A DNA stretch of 64,000 bases from Coprosoma sp963660615 (GCA_963660615.1 CAVKYE010000003.1:42464-106463), one strand, 5' to 3'; shown: positions 26,111-34,938, counted from the first letter of the stretch. Numbers and translations are program-made. Notes: generated by a model from the sequence alone, not told the origin.

Positions 26111-26650
26111 ATGATGTGGTCATTTCATTCGGTTAGGGGTAAAAGTTATGATTGGGCTTTATATATGAAGAAAAAATTGAAACGTGATTTTAAAGGGTGT
26201 TTGGATTTATTTTCTTTAGGTGAGAGGAATTTATTTTGTTGTCTTTTGGAGAAGATGTATTTATATTTGAAGAGTGATGATTTTAGATTAGTTCACGCGG
26301 ATATTCATTTTGATAATATTATTTACTGTAAAGATGAAAGCTTAAAGATTATTGATTTTGAAACGTCGCTTTATGCACCTATTGATTACGAACTTGATAT
26401 ATTTTTAAGGATGTGTAATAATCCTTTGAAATACGCCAGTGAAAAGGCGGAGAGTTTGGTTAAAATAGATGATTATAAAATGATAGAAAAATGGTTTAAG
26501 GAATTTTATCCTGAAATATATAAGTTTGATAATTTTGAGATTAGGCACGAAATATATAATTTAGAGGCTAATTTAAGACTTTTAGCTAGGTTTCCTTTTG
26601 ATGATGTTTTAAAGGGTGAGGTTATTAAAATAATGTATTTAAGGAAATGA
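26111..26650 (+). CDS. Aminoglycoside-phosphotransferase-like kinase, N-lobe missing
   Basis: The 179 residues correspond to the C-terminal lobe of an APH/choline-kinase-type small-molecule kinase. The catalytic loop VHADIHFDNIIY (Asp and Asn) and metal-binding IIDFETS are intact, but the ATP-binding N-lobe (about 100 residues) is absent. The truncation falls right after the first copy of the 54-bp repeat, so it looks like a rearrangement breakpoint. The frame is open back through the repeat, where it reads as the tail of the synthetase-like protein (EYAKRNIFEYKAKVYRKD). Probably inactive. A-rich codons. Confidence 0.7.
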   Translation: MMWSFHSVRGKSYDWALYMKKKLKRDFKGCLDLFSLGERNLFCCLLEKMYLYLKSDDFRLVHADIHFDNIIYCKDESLKIIDFETSLYAPIDYELDIFLRMCNNPLKYASEKAESLVKIDDYKMIEKWFKEFYPEIYKFDNFEIRHEIYNLEANLRLLARFPFDDVLKGEVIKIMYLRK

Positions 26651-26797
26651 TGAGAGTAGAAATGTAGGGTTTAAAAAAAATTATATTAAAAGATTGAATC
26701 TTTAAGTTAAATGTTTTAATTTTTTTGTTTTTAGTGAAATGTGAGACTTAAAGTCACTATATTTGTGATACAATAGTAAGTAATTGAGGAGGGATTT

Positions 26798-27922
26798 ATG
26801 ATAATAGAATGTGATGATAAGGTTTATAATCCGCTTGGTGGAGGCTCTTATGTTTTTGAGAAAGATATTGCGGGATTTCTTAGTAATAAATTTAGTAAAG
26901 ATAATATTGTTATAAGTATAGGGGCTCAACCAAATAGTTCTCCACATTTTGGCACATTAGTAGTGTTTTCTACGGCGTTTTCATTGGCTAGAAAAATGAA
27001 AGAATTAAATCCATCAAAGAATATAAGTGTACTATTTGAAGTCGTTGATACAGCACCAAGTGAAACGATTGAAATTAATGGAGTAAAATATCAAAAAAGT
27101 TTAAAAAATACTGGTAAGCTTATGGCTAATTTTGGTGATTATTTAGAAATACTAGAATATTTTAAAAATATTAATGATATTGATTATAATATTAGGTTTC
27201 AAAGTGAATTTAATAAGCAATCATATATTTATCCAATAGTAAAAAGTATTATTGAACACAAAGAAGAATTAGCACCAATTTTGGATCCTAAATATAAAAA
27301 ATTAAGAATAAGGGTTGCGTGTCCTGAGTGTGGTTTAGCGGATAAAAATAGTTCTCAAACAATTTTTGATGATGATAATATAATATCATATTGTCCAGTA
27401 CACGGCGAATTTTTTACAAATGTTGAAACTGAAAGTTTTAAGTTAGAATATAATACTCCGGTTAGAAATTTGGTACGAGCTATCGCCTATGGAATGCATA
27501 ATCAAGATGAAAGTAAAGATTTTCAAATAATGAGAATTACGGGAAGTGATTATGCTGGTTTTTATCAAGAAGAGTTACTATATAGACCTGCTGCAATTAT
27601 GAATTATCCTATTGATAATCTTCCTTCGATATTGTACACTCCTCTTATTTTAGATTGGTCAGGTGCAAAATTATCTAAATCATTATATGTAAAAGAGGGA
27701 GCATATAGTGATTTACCTTCGTATTTGATTAGCTATGATTATATGAAGCATAATTTTGGATTAGAAGGATTGGATATAATCAATGATATTACAAAAAATT
27801 GGATTGAAAATCCATATTTATTATTTAGAAATTATTCAATTTATTATTTTAAAAAGGAGTTTGAAGAATATGCAAAAAGGAATATTTTTGAGTATAAAGC
27901 CAAAGTTTACAGAAAAGATTAG
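26798..27922 (+). CDS. Class I aminoacyl-tRNA-synthetase-like protein (class I LysRS-like core)
   Basis: A Rossmann-fold class I synthetase catalytic core of 374 residues. It has an HIGH-type motif PNSSPHFGTL (His50) and a KMSKS-type motif AKLSKS (291-295), with a zinc-ribbon insertion CPECG...CPVHGEF between them. The overall pattern is nearest class I lysyl-tRNA synthetase, but the helical anticodon-binding C-terminal domain is absent. It is preceded by GAGGAGGG and a TGATACAAT -10. It is followed by, and overlaps, two ASCH/PUA-like genes. It may charge or modify an unusual substrate or be a resistance or accessory paralogue; the core LysRS is presumably elsewhere. The last 18 codons lie in the 54-bp repeat, so the natural C-terminus may have been replaced. 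Confidence 0.7.
   Translation: MIIECDDKVYNPLGGGSYVFEKDIAGFLSNKFSKDNIVISIGAQPNSSPHFGTLVVFSTAFSLARKMKELNPSKNISVLFEVVDTAPSETIEINGVKYQKSLKNTGKLMANFGDYLEILEYFKNINDIDYNIRFQSEFNKQSYIYPIVKSIIEHKEELAPILDPKYKKLRIRVACPECGLADKNSSQTIFDDDNIISYCPVHGEFFTNVETESFKLEYNTPVRNLVRAIAYGMHNQDESKDFQIMRITGSDYAGFYQEELLYRPAAIMNYPIDNLPSILYTPLILDWSGAKLSKSLYVKEGAYSDLPSYLISYDYMKHNFGLEGLDIINDITKNWIENPYLLFRNYSIYYFKKEFEEYAKRNIFEYKAKVYRKD
27866..27919 (+). repeat. 54-bp direct repeat, copy 2
   Basis: Identical to 26036-26089. It holds both the end of the synthetase-like frame and the start of the ASCH gene. Confidence 0.95.
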
Positions 27923-28295
27923 AACAGGTGAAAAGAACTATGAATATAGGAAATATATTCCTAAGGAAAAGTTTGATTTACTTTATGTGTATGAAACAGC
28001 ACCGAGTAGTTGTTTAAAATACATTCTTACTATTGATAAAATTGTTGAATATCCAAATAAAATATTAGAGATTGGTTATGGGAATGATGATTTTAATAAT
28101 GGACTTAAAAAATCTAAATTTGCTTATCATATTTCTAAAGTTGAAGAATTAGAAAATCCGATACCTTTAAGTATTCTTAAAGATAGTTTTGGATTTGCAG
28201 CTCCTCAAAGTTATGCGTATGATTCAAGATATCCAGCTTTGGCTAAATATGTAGGAAAATTAAAAAAGAAGGTGCTGATTGATAATGACTTATAA
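27870..28295 (+). CDS. ASCH/PUA-like domain protein
   Basis: 141 residues from ATG 27870 (AAGGAG lies about 14 nt upstream, inside the synthetase frame). The start GIFLSIKPKFTEKIRTGEKNYEYRKYIPK is the classical ASCH opening (cited in part). ASCH domains are PUA-like beta-barrels thought to bind RNA or modified nucleosides; one relative (YqfB) hydrolyses N4-acetylcytidine. The start overlaps the synthetase-like gene by 53 bp, and the stop overlaps the next ASCH gene by 11 bp. Function inferred from fold only. Confidence 0.8.
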   Translation: MQKGIFLSIKPKFTEKIRTGEKNYEYRKYIPKEKFDLLYVYETAPSSCLKYILTIDKIVEYPNKILEIGYGNDDFNNGLKKSKFAYHISKVEELENPIPLSILKDSFGFAAPQSYAYDSRYPALAKYVGKLKKKVLIDNDL

Positions 28296-28641
28296 ATTTG
28301 ACGTTAATAATAGAGCGTTTAATGCTATCAAAAATAAAACTAAAAGAATTGAAATAAGAGTAACTAAACTAGGGGATAATCATTTTGATTATGGTGTGCT
28401 GAAACCTAAGGATAAAATTGAATTTACTTCTTTTTCTAATGATAAAATGGTGTGTAAAGTGGGGGAAATTAATCATTATGATTCAATTGAGGAGTTGCTT
28501 ATTATGGAAGGAACAAGATATACTTTATCATCTACAAATGATTTTAATGAAGGTGTTAAATCGATTAATAGTTTGAATGGTTATAAGGAAGCTATTCCAA
28601 TAAATGGAGTTTATGCTATTCATTTAAAATATGAGGATTAA
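28285..28641 (+). CDS. Second ASCH domain protein
   Basis: 118 residues, a single ASCH/PUA-like barrel: FNAIKNKTKRIEIRVTK, LKPKDKIEFTS and GVYAIHLKY. ATG 28285 or TTG 28279 are both possible; GAAGGTG upstream sits 5 nt before the TTG and 11 nt before the ATG. It follows the first ASCH gene with overlap, so the two are co-translated and may work together. A-rich compared with rimP downstream, so it is part of the island. Confidence 0.8.
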   Translation: MTYKFDVNNRAFNAIKNKTKRIEIRVTKLGDNHFDYGVLKPKDKIEFTSFSNDKMVCKVGEINHYDSIEELLIMEGTRYTLSSTNDFNEGVKSINSLNGYKEAIPINGVYAIHLKYED

Positions 28642-28742
28642 TGTTTGTTAAGTTTTTTACGTACCTAATTTGGCTGCTATAATTAGAATTTTTGAAAATG
28701 TTAAAAAATAGTGTAAAGGGGTAGTAAAGTATGTATAAATTA

Positions 28743-28751
28743 TGTTATAAT
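28743..28751 (+). promoter_or_regulatory. Extended -10 of the rimP-nusA operon
   Basis: TGTTATAAT; transcription is expected near 28758. Confidence 0.6.
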
Positions 28752-28774
28752 GTATTTGACTTCAAGAAAAGCAG

Positions 28775-28796
28775 AAGAGTGGGGATTCCCACTCTT
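28775..28796 (+). promoter_or_regulatory. 5' leader hairpin of rimP
   Basis: A 9-bp perfect stem (AAGAGTGGG/CCCACTCTT) with 4-nt loop, about 17 nt after the expected transcript start and 6 nt before AGGAGGT. Leader hairpins before rimP are known in other bacteria. It may protect the 5' end or regulate translation. Confidence 0.6.
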
Positions 28797-28814
28797 TAAT
28801 AATAGGAGGTAAAA

Positions 28815-29066
28815 ATGGTCGAAGATAAGATAAGAAATTTATTGGAAGATAGTATAACTAGTGAAGGTTATATATTGAGTGATGTTACATATGGTAAAGA
28901 GGGAAGTGTTAATACGCTTACTGTTGTAATTGATAAGGAAGGCACTGTTGATATTAATGATTGTTTGAAGGTTAATAAGATCATTAATCCTATTTTGGAT
29001 GAGGCTGATCCTATTTGTGAATCATATGTTTTGGATGTTTGTTCTAAAGAGAAAGGTTGTGAATAA
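28815..29066 (+). CDS. rimP: Ribosome maturation factor RimP, N-terminal domain only
   Basis: Needed for 30S subunit maturation. The 83 residues match the N-terminal alpha/beta domain (VTYGKEGSVNTLTVVIDKEG, then VDINDCLKVNKIINPILDE, YVLDVCSKEKG). The usual C-terminal SH3-like domain (about 60-70 residues) is absent; the protein ends where the family normally has SSPGxxRPL. nusA begins 1 nt after the stop, and no remnant of the second domain is seen in other frames, so this is a shortened gene and not an obvious frameshift. Position ahead of nusA-rnpM-infB is the classic order. Confidence 0.85.
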   Translation: MVEDKIRNLLEDSITSEGYILSDVTYGKEGSVNTLTVVIDKEGTVDINDCLKVNKIINPILDEADPICESYVLDVCSKEKGCE

Positions 29067-29067
29067 A

Positions 29068-30222
29068 ATGGATGGTAAGAAGTTTAAGACGGCTGTTTTG
29101 GCTTTGTCTAAGGAAAAAGGTATTAGTGAGGATTTGATTTATGAGGCTATGGAGCTTGCGCTTACTAGTGCTTATAAGAAGAATTATCACCAATTATCTA
29201 ATGTTCGTGTTGATATAAATAGGGAAACTGGTGATATTAAGATTTATTCTTTTAAGACTGTTGTTTTTAGTGAAGAATGGGAAAAAGAAGAAGGTAAGTA
29301 TGAAACTGAGATTATTACTTTAGAAGATGGTACTGAAGAGGAAGTAGAGAAGGATTATTATTTTGATGATAGAATTCATATTACTTTAGAGGATGCTAGA
29401 AAGATTGTTCCTGATATTAAGATTGGTGAAACTATTGAAGAAGAGGTTACTCCTAAGGATTTTGGTAGAGTGGCTGCGGCTACGGCTAAGCAGGTTGTTG
29501 TTCAAAAAATTAGGGAAGCTGAAAGAGAAATTATTAGTTCTGAATTTGAAGATAAGCAAGATGAGATGCTTGTTGGTACGGTTGCTATGGAAGATGTTAG
29601 GAATTATTATGTTGATTTGGGAAGAACTCAAGGTATTTTGCCTAAGAGTGAGATTATTCCTGGTGAGACTATTAAGATGGGCAGTTCTATTAAGGTTTAT
29701 GTTAGTAAGGTGGAAAATGGTTCTAAGGGTCCTTTGATTTTACTTTCTAGAAGTCATTATGGTTTTGTTAAAAGGTTATTTGAACTTGAAATTCCAGAGA
29801 TTAATGATGGTATAATTTTGGTTTACAGTGTGGCTCGTGATGCTGGTAATAGGACTAAGATTGCTGTTTATTCTGAGAATCCTAATGTTGATCCTGTTGG
29901 TGCTTGTATTGGTGAAAGAGGAAGCCGTATTAATAGGATTATTAAGGAGTTAAATGGTGAAAAGATTGATGTTGTTCCTTATGATGCTGATGAGGCTAGG
30001 TTTATTGAGAATGCTTTGAGTCCTGCTAAAGATCTTCATGTATTTATTACTGATGAGAAGAAGAAGGAAGCTTTGGTAGTGGCTAATGATAGTAATTTAT
30101 CGCTTGCTATTGGTAAGAAGGGTTCTAATGTTAAGCTTGCTTCTAGACTAACACACTATAAAATTGATGTTAAGACACTTAGTCAGGCTGATGAGCTTGG
30201 TATTAGTATTGTTGAGGATTAG
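29068..30222 (+). CDS. nusA: Transcription termination/antitermination factor NusA
   Basis: 384 residues: an N-terminal RNA-polymerase-binding domain (EDLIYEAMELALTSAYKK), S1 domain (about 130-200, VGTVAMEDVRNYYVDLGRTQG) and two KH domains (GACIGERGSRINRI and LAIGKKGSNVKLASRL). No C-terminal acidic repeats, as usual in Firmicutes. ATG 29068 is chosen as it aligns with the normal start; the ribosome site AAAGG is inside the end of rimP. Confidence 0.97.
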   Translation: MDGKKFKTAVLALSKEKGISEDLIYEAMELALTSAYKKNYHQLSNVRVDINRETGDIKIYSFKTVVFSEEWEKEEGKYETEIITLEDGTEEEVEKDYYFDDRIHITLEDARKIVPDIKIGETIEEEVTPKDFGRVAAATAKQVVVQKIREAEREIISSEFEDKQDEMLVGTVAMEDVRNYYVDLGRTQGILPKSEIIPGETIKMGSSIKVYVSKVENGSKGPLILLSRSHYGFVKRLFELEIPEINDGIILVYSVARDAGNRTKIAVYSENPNVDPVGACIGERGSRINRIIKELNGEKIDVVPYDADEARFIENALSPAKDLHVFITDEKKKEALVVANDSNLSLAIGKKGSNVKLASRLTHYKIDVKTLSQADELGISIVED

Positions 30223-30224
30223 TT

Positions 30225-30482
30225 ATGAAACAAAGAAAAATACCTATGCGTATGTGTGTTGTGACTAGGGAGAAATTTCCTAAGAGTGAGCTTATTAGAG
30301 TGGTTAGAACGGAAAATGGTGTGGTTGTTGATCCTACTGGTAAAGTAAATGGTAGGGGTGCTTATTTGAAGAAGGATAGGGCTGTTTTTGAGAAGGCTAT
30401 GAAGTCTAAGGTTTTAAATAAACATTTGGAAACTGAGGTTTCTAGCAGTGTTTTTGAGGAATTATTTAATTTGTTAAAATAA
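30225..30482 (+). CDS. rnpM: RNase P modulator RnpM (YlxR)
   Basis: An 85-residue member of the YlxR/DUF448 family, a small RNA-binding protein reported in Bacillus to bind RNase P RNA. It has PMRMCVVTREKFPKSELIRVVR and GRGAYLKKD. It lies 2 nt after nusA. The ribosomal-protein-like ylxQ often found next is absent. Confidence 0.93.
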   Translation: MKQRKIPMRMCVVTREKFPKSELIRVVRTENGVVVDPTGKVNGRGAYLKKDRAVFEKAMKSKVLNKHLETEVSSSVFEELFNLLK

Positions 30483-30501
30483 TAGAAATGAGGTGCTTAA
30501 T

Positions 30502-32568
30502 ATGATGAGTGTATTAGAGTATGCGATGGATGTGAATCTTTCACCTGAGGTGATTTTGGGTAAATGTAAGGAACTTGATATTCCGGCTTTTACTGAGGAA
30601 GATTTGCTTGATGAGGATGCAATTGTTATTTTAGATAATAATTTGGAGACTGATGAGGAGATTGAGGAGGCTTATGAGGAGAAGGTTATAAAGCCTAAGG
30701 TTTCTTCTAAAAAGAAAAATAAGGTTGTTTCTAAGAAGGATAATAAACAAAATCTTGCTATGAAGAAGAAGAGTATGTATAAAAATAAGGAGAAGCTTTT
30801 GAGTAATGCTCCTATACAAAATGATAATGTTGTTTTGTATAAGGAGAATATGACTATTGGTATGCTGGCTTCTGAACTTTCTATTTCGGCGGCTGAGATT
30901 ATTAAAAAGTTATTTTCTTTAGGTCTTATGGTTAATATTAATAGTCCGATTTCTTTTGAGAATGCTGAGTTACTTGTTTCTGATTATGGTAAGGAACTTA
31001 AGAAAGAAGAGACGGCTGATGTTACTAATTTTGAGGAATTTGAGGTTGTTGATGCTTTGGAGGATTTGGAAAGTAGACCTCCGGTTGTGACGATTATGGG
31101 TCATGTTGATCATGGTAAGACGACTTTGCTTGATGCGATTAGGAGGACTAATGTTGTTTCGACTGAAGCTGGTGGTATTACGCAGGCTATTTCGGCTTAT
31201 CAAGTTAAGTGTCATGATAGACTTATAACTTTTATTGATACTCCTGGTCATGCGGCTTTTACGGAGATGCGTGCTAGAGGTGCTAGTATTACGGATATTG
31301 TTATTATTATTGTGGCGGCTGATGATGGTGTGATGCCTCAAACTAAGGAGGCTATTGATCATGCTAAGGCGGCTTCGGTTCCAATTATTGTGGCTATTAA
31401 TAAGATGGATAAGCCTGAGGCTAATGCTGAGAGGGTTATGACTGAACTTAGTGAGTATGGTCTTATGCCTGAAGAGTGGGGCGGAGATACTTTGTTTACG
31501 AAGATTTCGGCGGCTACTGGTGATGGTATTAGTGATTTACTTGAAAATATTTTACTTATTTCTGATATGGAGGAGTATAAGGCTAATCCAAATAGATATG
31601 CGATGGGAACGGTTGTTGAGTCTAGGTTAAATAAGCATGTTGGGCCTATTGTTACTGTTTTGATTCAAAATGGTACTTTGAGGCTTGGGGATCCTGTTGT
31701 TGTGGGTACGGCTTATGGTAAAATTAGAATTCTTAAGAATGATTTAGGTGAGGAGATTACTATGGCTTATCCTTCTCAACCGGTTGAGATTACTGGTCTT
31801 AATGAGGTTCCTAGTGCGGGTGATAAGTTTATGGCTTTTGAATCTGAAAAGCAGGCTAGAAGTGTGGCTGCTGAAAGGAAGAATAAGGCTAGGCTTAAGG
31901 AGGCTCATCAAAAGGCTTCATTATCTTTGGATGATTTGTTTGCGAAGATTGGTGAAGGTTTGAAGGAGATTAATGTTATAATTAAGGCTGATGTTAATGG
32001 TAGTGCGGAGGCTGTTAAGAATTCTCTTAATAAGATTGAGGTTGAAGGTGTTCGTGTAAATGTTATTAGAAGTAGTGTTGGTGCTATTACGGAAAGTGAT
32101 ATTGTTTTAGCTAAGGCTTCTAATGCGATTATTGTTGGTTTTAATGTTAGACCTAATAATTCTATTAAGGATAAGGCTTTAGAAGAAGGCGTTGATATTA
32201 GATTATACAACATTATTTATAAGGTTGTTGAGGAGATTGAGGCGGCTATGACTGGTATGCTTGATCCACTTTATGAGGAGAAGATTTTAGGTAATGCGGA
32301 GATTAAGCAATTATTTAAGTTTTCTAAGGTTGGTAATATCGGAGGCTCTTTGGTTGTTGATGGTATTATTAAGAGAAATTCGAAGGCTCGTGTGATTCGT
32401 GATGGTGTGGTTATTTACGATGGATGTATTGGTTCTCTTCAAAGGGAGAAGGATACTGTTAAGGAAGTTAAGAAAGGCTTAGAGTGCGGAATAACTATTG
32501 AAAACTTTAATGATATTAAGGTTGGGGATGTTATCGAATCTTATGAGATGATTGAAATTCAAAGATAG
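30502..32568 (+). CDS. infB: Translation initiation factor IF-2
   Basis: GTPase that brings initiator tRNA to the 30S subunit. 688 residues from ATG 30502 (GAGGTG 6 nt upstream). A short Lys-rich N-terminal region is followed by an IF2-N domain (MTIGMLASELSISAAEIIKKL). The G domain begins near residue 198, with GHVDHGKTT, DTPGH and NKMD, then domains II, III (SLDDLFAKIGEG) and IV. The N-terminus is shorter than in Bacillus. Confidence 0.97.
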   Translation: MMSVLEYAMDVNLSPEVILGKCKELDIPAFTEEDLLDEDAIVILDNNLETDEEIEEAYEEKVIKPKVSSKKKNKVVSKKDNKQNLAMKKKSMYKNKEKLLSNAPIQNDNVVLYKENMTIGMLASELSISAAEIIKKLFSLGLMVNINSPISFENAELLVSDYGKELKKEETADVTNFEEFEVVDALEDLESRPPVVTIMGHVDHGKTTLLDAIRRTNVVSTEAGGITQAISAYQVKCHDRLITFIDTPGHAAFTEMRARGASITDIVIIIVAADDGVMPQTKEAIDHAKAASVPIIVAINKMDKPEANAERVMTELSEYGLMPEEWGGDTLFTKISAATGDGISDLLENILLISDMEEYKANPNRYAMGTVVESRLNKHVGPIVTVLIQNGTLRLGDPVVVGTAYGKIRILKNDLGEEITMAYPSQPVEITGLNEVPSAGDKFMAFESEKQARSVAAERKNKARLKEAHQKASLSLDDLFAKIGEGLKEINVIIKADVNGSAEAVKNSLNKIEVEGVRVNVIRSSVGAITESDIVLAKASNAIIVGFNVRPNNSIKDKALEEGVDIRLYNIIYKVVEEIEAAMTGMLDPLYEEKILGNAEIKQLFKFSKVGNIGGSLVVDGIIKRNSKARVIRDGVVIYDGCIGSLQREKDTVKEVKKGLECGITIENFNDIKVGDVIESYEMIEIQR

Positions 32569-32643
32569 AACTTGGTTCTTTCTTTTTTTTGATGACTTTT
32601 TAGGTTATTATTGATATAATTAGTTTAAAGTGTGGTGATAAAA

Positions 32644-34938
32644 TTGAATGAATCTAATTTTTGGATTGATATGATTGCGAAATTGTATACTGATTTACAT
32701 ATGTCTCTTAGAGTTATGCATACTTCACGTGAAAGTGATAAGAAAAGGGCTAGACTTTATAGTTATTTTGAGAGGTTAGATAGGGTTCATAATATGGTTA
32801 GTTCTAGTAAAAGTGATGCTTCTTTGGCTTTGCTTAAGAAATTTTATTATGATTTGTATGTTGTAAAACCTGAGAATATTCCTGAAAGTTATTTTGAAAG
32901 TAGAAGACTTGAGTTTGGGGAGGTTACGGATTCTTGGAAAAGTGATTTAGTGGATACAATTTTGGATAGTCAGCGTAGTAGTTTGGATGAGTGGCTAGAG
33001 TATTTTTTGTTTGATGATAATGGTAAGAATTATGAAATGTGGGAGAAATATTGGGCTTTTCAAGGTGTCTGTAGGCTTGGGAAGTTTGATAGGAAATCCA
33101 TGAAGTTTTCTAGGAGGGATAAGACGACGGTTTATCCTTTCCCTCCTTTGGATAAGAAAGCTATTTTTAATACTTTAAAACTTATGGAGGATTATGCGAA
33201 AGGAATTGATTCTTTGGATGATTTAAAGTGTGCTTTGGGTGGCGGTAATTTTAAGGCTTTATATGAGTATTCTTTGAAGAAGGTTTTTTTGGATGATTCT
33301 AAGAGAAATACTGATGTGGATGGTAAATGGGTAAAATATCCTCAAGGATCTGATTATAATTTGCTTAGAAATTCTCTTCTTGGTTATTATACTGGATGGT
33401 GTACTGAGGTATGGTCTGATTTTGCTAAGAAGCATCTTCGTGATGGTGATTTTTATGTTTATTATTCTATTGATAAGGATGGTGAGTATAAGATTCCAAG
33501 GATTGCTATAAGGATGAATGGGCATGATGAGATTCATGAAATAAGGGGCATTTCTAGTAATCAAGATATGGAAGATGAAATGTTACCTATTTTGAATAAG
33601 AAGTTGGGTGAGTTTCCTGATGGGTATAAGTTTTTTAAAAAGGAATCTGATATGATACGTTTAAAGAAGATTATGGATAAGCAAAATGAAGGGGTTTCTT
33701 TGTCTAAAGAAGAATTAAGGTTTTTATATGAGATTGATTGCGAGATTGAAGGATTTGGCATGAAGGATGATTTAAAAATTAAGGAAATTAGAAATAAAAG
33801 GAATATATATGATGATTTTTCTTTGATGTTTGATTGTGATAGTAATGAAATATCTTTAGATAAAAATGATGTTTTGAGTGGTAAGAAAATTAAGGTTTTT
33901 ATTGGAAATTTGTGTTTGGATTTAAAAAATGATGAAAGTTTGTATTTTCCTGAAGTGGTGGTTGGAAGTTTTGAGTTAAATGGTTTTAAGTGTGCGGATG
34001 GAGCGAGTTTGCCTAAATATGTATTTGGTAATTTTATTTTGAATGATCTTGAAAATCCTTATGGCTTGGTATTGCCTGAAAATATTGGTGGAGATATTTG
34101 TTTAGGTAGCCTTAAAAGTGCGGATGGGGTTTTATTTCCCGAAAGTGTAGATGGTAATCTTGATTTGGGTGCTCTTGAAAGTCCTTATGGACTTGTGCTT
34201 CCAAAAGATATAAGTGGAAATCTTAATTTAAGTGGTCTTAAAGGTTTTGATGGTTTGGCATTATCTGAAAATATTGGTGGAATACTTTGTTTAGATGGAC
34301 TTGAAAGTGCTTGTGGTTTAAATCTTCCTCAAAATATGCAAGGTTCTATTTCTTTAAATGGATTGAAGAGTGCTTTAGGTTTGGTTATTCCAAAAAATAT
34401 TGAAGGCTGTCTTTATTTAAATGGATTGGAGGATGTTTCTGGTTTAAATTTACCTAAAAATATGAAGGGTTCTATTTCTTTGAAAGGCTTAAAGAGTGCT
34501 TTTGGTTTAAATTTGCCTGAGACTATTTTGGGAAGTCTTTATTTAGATGGACTTGAAAGTGCTTCTGGTTTAGTATTGCCTTTAAAAATTGGTGGTACAC
34601 TTTCTATGAACTTGCTTGAGGAGGCAGAAAATTTAAAAATTCCAGATATAGGTGGAGATCTTTATTTGAAGGGGATTAAAAGTGCTTTAGGCATAGAGTT
34701 TTTGGGTAATGTTTGTGGAACTATTGACTTTGAAGGTTTAAGGAGTGCTTATGGTTTGGTATTACCTGAAATGATTGGTGGATATCTTTATGTAGATGGA
34801 CTTGAAAGTCCTGAATATTTGTTATTGCCTGAAGGGTTTGATATTGGAAGGTTAGTTACATCTGATAAAGTAAGATGGGAAATTTATGATGATTTTGAAA
34901 AATTTTTTAGAAAAGATGATAATAGAAAATTAAAGTAA
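32644..34938 (+). CDS. Large protein with C-terminal 21-residue tandem repeats
   Basis: About 764 residues. TTG 32644 has GTGGTGA 5-6 nt upstream; GTG at 32632 is possible. Residues 1 to about 400 form an uncharacterised conserved region: YYTGWCTEVWSDFAKKHL, GDFYVYYSID, PRIAIRMNGHDEIHEIRG and LRFLYEID. I recall similar blocks in large proteins of candidate-phylum genomes, from memory only. From about residue 435 to 745 lie some 13 tandem units of 21 residues, consensus LxLPxxIGGxLxLxGLESAxG, probably a right-handed solenoid or LRR-like fold. No signal or membrane segment, so likely cytoplasmic. It interrupts infB and rbfA, normally neighbours. Confidence 0.7.
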   Translation: MNESNFWIDMIAKLYTDLHMSLRVMHTSRESDKKRARLYSYFERLDRVHNMVSSSKSDASLALLKKFYYDLYVVKPENIPESYFESRRLEFGEVTDSWKSDLVDTILDSQRSSLDEWLEYFLFDDNGKNYEMWEKYWAFQGVCRLGKFDRKSMKFSRRDKTTVYPFPPLDKKAIFNTLKLMEDYAKGIDSLDDLKCALGGGNFKALYEYSLKKVFLDDSKRNTDVDGKWVKYPQGSDYNLLRNSLLGYYTGWCTEVWSDFAKKHLRDGDFYVYYSIDKDGEYKIPRIAIRMNGHDEIHEIRGISSNQDMEDEMLPILNKKLGEFPDGYKFFKKESDMIRLKKIMDKQNEGVSLSKEELRFLYEIDCEIEGFGMKDDLKIKEIRNKRNIYDDFSLMFDCDSNEISLDKNDVLSGKKIKVFIGNLCLDLKNDESLYFPEVVVGSFELNGFKCADGASLPKYVFGNFILNDLENPYGLVLPENIGGDICLGSLKSADGVLFPESVDGNLDLGALESPYGLVLPKDISGNLNLSGLKGFDGLALSENIGGILCLDGLESACGLNLPQNMQGSISLNGLKSALGLVIPKNIEGCLYLNGLEDVSGLNLPKNMKGSISLKGLKSAFGLNLPETILGSLYLDGLESASGLVLPLKIGGTLSMNLLEEAENLKIPDIGGDLYLKGIKSALGIEFLGNVCGTIDFEGLRSAYGLVLPEMIGGYLYVDGLESPEYLLLPEGFDIGRLVTSDKVRWEIYDDFEKFFRKDDNRKLK

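Noticed and set aside
29040..29066. rimP shortness explained by a frameshift
   Set aside because: The nusA start follows after 1 nt and no second-domain sequence can be read in other frames.
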